Shown here piece after piece: positions 62,759 through 64,000 of a DNA stretch of 64,000 nt; within the stretch, counting starts at the first letter, position 1; each line of letters starts with the position of its first letter. The notes below the pieces were generated by a model. That model searched no databases. It worked only from the letters and a program-made list of their open reading frames with translations, and was not told the DNA's origin. The stretch is from Chitinophaga sp. S165 (GTDB taxonomy: Bacteria; Bacteroidota; Bacteroidia; Chitinophagales; Chitinophagaceae). The position numbers were made by a program, and so were the translations under genes. Location: the NCBI RefSeq assembly GCF_003182155.1, contig NZ_QGTG01000010.1:124001-188000 (forward strand), written 5' to 3'.

Positions 62759-64000
62759 TTATTTTCTGTTGTTTTTGGAAGGCTTAGTTAAAAACAACGC
62801 ATTTCTGAATGCCGGATGAATTTTCCAAAACAAGTCGTAGTCAGGCTGGTTTGCATCAATTGTTCCCTCCTCATCAATAAAATTCGGCGACTTATCAAAA
62901 TGGATCACATCATATGATTTATCTTTAAAGTATTTCACTGGTTCTATAAATCCAATTTCAAAGAGAAATTGGATAATTTGCCTGCCGCTGCATTGAACAG
63001 ATACTCCCACAATTTCAACGTTGATCTTCGAAGCTATATTTGCTTGTACCATATCCTCCAGTTCCTGATAATAGTAACTAGACTTACGGTTGCGAAACCC
63101 TTGTATAATAAGATTTAACTGTGGACATTGCGTTCCATATTCTGTAGTAAGATCCACCATCCGATCCTTTCCGTAATCGGGTAGGCGGCCTTCAACGTAG
63201 TCGAAGCTAATTGTTCGTACGCTGTTATCTTTAACGCCGCTAGTGACCGTTTTGCACAAATCGAGTAACCATCTTGGGCGTCTGAAGGAAAGTACCGAAA
63301 GGATTTTATGAGGCGGCCGATTATTCTTTCCCAAGTCAAAGTTACTAGTCGAGAATACCTGGCTGACAAGCCACTCTTCTCTTAAGGCCACTTCTTTTAT
63401 CGGAAAAAGGTCAGACGCTTTTGAGTAAAGCCCTCTTCTTTCCAAATAGCTCTCTACACGTTTCGCCAAAATGGCCCGGATACCTTCATCGTTCCAAGAC
63501 AGATTCACAATTAATTCCCGAATATTGGAGATATTGTCAATTTTAGATAAAAGAATCGCCAATACATTTGGTTTAATTGTTGTCCTTAAGTATAAATTAG
63601 ACAAATGCCCGGTCAATTCTCTTGCCGCAAGTAACATTCCCCCCACTTTCCTGATGGAATACTCTTCTTTTGTAAAATACTGGTCAATTTCATCAAGAAA
63701 AATCCAGATATTATATGCACTCATTTCTTTCAGCCTGGCCAACATATTAGTTTGTTCCTCGTATGTCAAAGCCTTAGTATTTTTACCAAGAACCGAATTA
63801 AAATTTTCAATTAGTAATTCAAATAACCGCTTTCTCCTGTTTTGCTTTCTTTCTGATATTTCAACCACTTGCTCAATATCTACTACAGGCAATATCTTTT
63901 CATCGATACCAGATATTATTACCTTCGTGATCTGATGTTTCCAGGCCCTTATCCATTGTGTCAACGATGCGTCTTTCAAATCGGGAGAAACTTCTGTATC
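62759..64000 (-). CDS. P-loop ATPase, Sll1717-like family (5' end beyond the window)
   Basis: At least 413 codons. The frame is open to the right edge, and the TTG at 63979 is probably internal, since DTEVSPD precedes it in frame. Seen: a Walker B-type strand IWIFLDEIDQYF (residues about 93-105 of the visible part), an arginine-rich helical stretch (FRRPRWLLDLCKTV) and a C-terminal winged-helix-like region (NLIIQGFRNRKSSYYYQELEDMV; IIQFLFEIGFIEPVKYFKD). The Walker A motif must lie outside. The family is found scattered in bacteria, sometimes in genome islands; its function is not established. It is AT-richer than the flanking genes. Confidence 0.6.
   Translation of the reverse strand, partial: DTEVSPDLKDASLTQWIRAWKHQITKVIISGIDEKILPVVDIEQVVEISERKQNRRKRLFELLIENFNSVLGKNTKALTYEEQTNMLARLKEMSAYNIWIFLDEIDQYFTKEEYSIRKVGGMLLAARELTGHLSNLYLRTTIKPNVLAILLSKIDNISNIRELIVNLSWNDEGIRAILAKRVESYLERRGLYSKASDLFPIKEVALREEWLVSQVFSTSNFDLGKNNRPPHKILSVLSFRRPRWLLDLCKTVTSGVKDNSVRTISFDYVEGRLPDYGKDRMVDLTTEYGTQCPQLNLIIQGFRNRKSSYYYQELEDMVQANIASKINVEIVGVSVQCSGRQIIQFLFEIGFIEPVKYFKDKSYDVIHFDKSPNFIDEEGTIDANQPDYDLFWKIHPAFRNALFLTKPSKNNRK

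Noticed and set aside
1..64000. CRISPR array, prophage or insertion sequence
   Set aside because: No regular direct repeats, no transposase, integrase or phage structural genes were seen in any frame.

Overview
The window reads as a chromosomal segment of a Bacteroidota soil or plant-litter saprophyte, most likely Chitinophagaceae and Chitinophaga-like. The evidence is two SusC/SusD-type polysaccharide loci, an ECF sigma/FecR pair with an STN-domain SusC, many signal-peptide hydrolases, TAnnTTTG-type -7 promoter elements, and starts that mostly lack Shine-Dalgarno sequences. No prophage, insertion sequence, rRNA or CRISPR array was seen. The replicon is moderately GC-rich. Two stretches look AT-richer by eye: about 42350-44832 and 62759-64000.

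Layout. 14-2590 is the end of a glycan-uptake locus (SusD plus a DUF6528-like lipoprotein). 2711-16412 is a mixed secreted and regulatory region: serine hydrolase, a large HEAT-repeat c-type cytochrome lipoprotein, a membrane-bound AraC regulator with an S41 peptidase, a methyltransferase, an AraC/aldo-keto reductase pair, a GH43 enzyme and a WG-repeat protein. 16473-18237 is a minus-strand cluster (YdeI-like, DUF1761, WYL regulator). 18490-22598 holds poorly characterised genes. 22892-37905 is a CBS-domain gene followed by a complete 13-gene nuo operon (nuoA-B-CD-E-F-G-H-I-J-K-L-M-N). It encodes all 14 core complex I subunits, with NuoC and NuoD fused as in Escherichia coli. 37994-42350 holds a nitroreductase/AraC divergent pair, a Tat-signal SDR and an S41 peptidase. 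42664-44832 is a secreted beta-helix protein. 45034-46349 is a coupled SRPBCC/luciferase-like pair. 46355-50335 is a peroxide-response island: a tRNA-like gene, an ankyrin gene, oxyR, catalase and a second ankyrin gene. 50341-54419 holds a serine hydrolase, a DHFR-like reductase and an APC permease. 54414-62639 is a GH43/sigma/FecR/SusC/SusD locus. The window ends inside a P-loop ATPase gene (62759-64000, truncated).

How the genes work together. In the peroxide island, three promoters (ankyrin 1, catalase, ankyrin 2) each carry the OxyR-type palindrome ATAG-N7-CTAT. In each case it sits exactly 47 nt upstream of a -7 box. The oxyR gene between them keeps both redox cysteines (Cys199 and Cys208). 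This is the best-supported regulatory circuit in the window. Ankyrin 2 appears to have a -1 frameshift at an A5 run near its 3' end. In the final locus, SusC carries an STN signalling domain next to an ECF sigma and a FecR anti-sigma, with a divergent GH43 enzyme. This predicts substrate-induced cell-surface signalling for an arabinan- or xylan-type glycan. Functional names rest on motif and family recognition by eye; no database search was possible.
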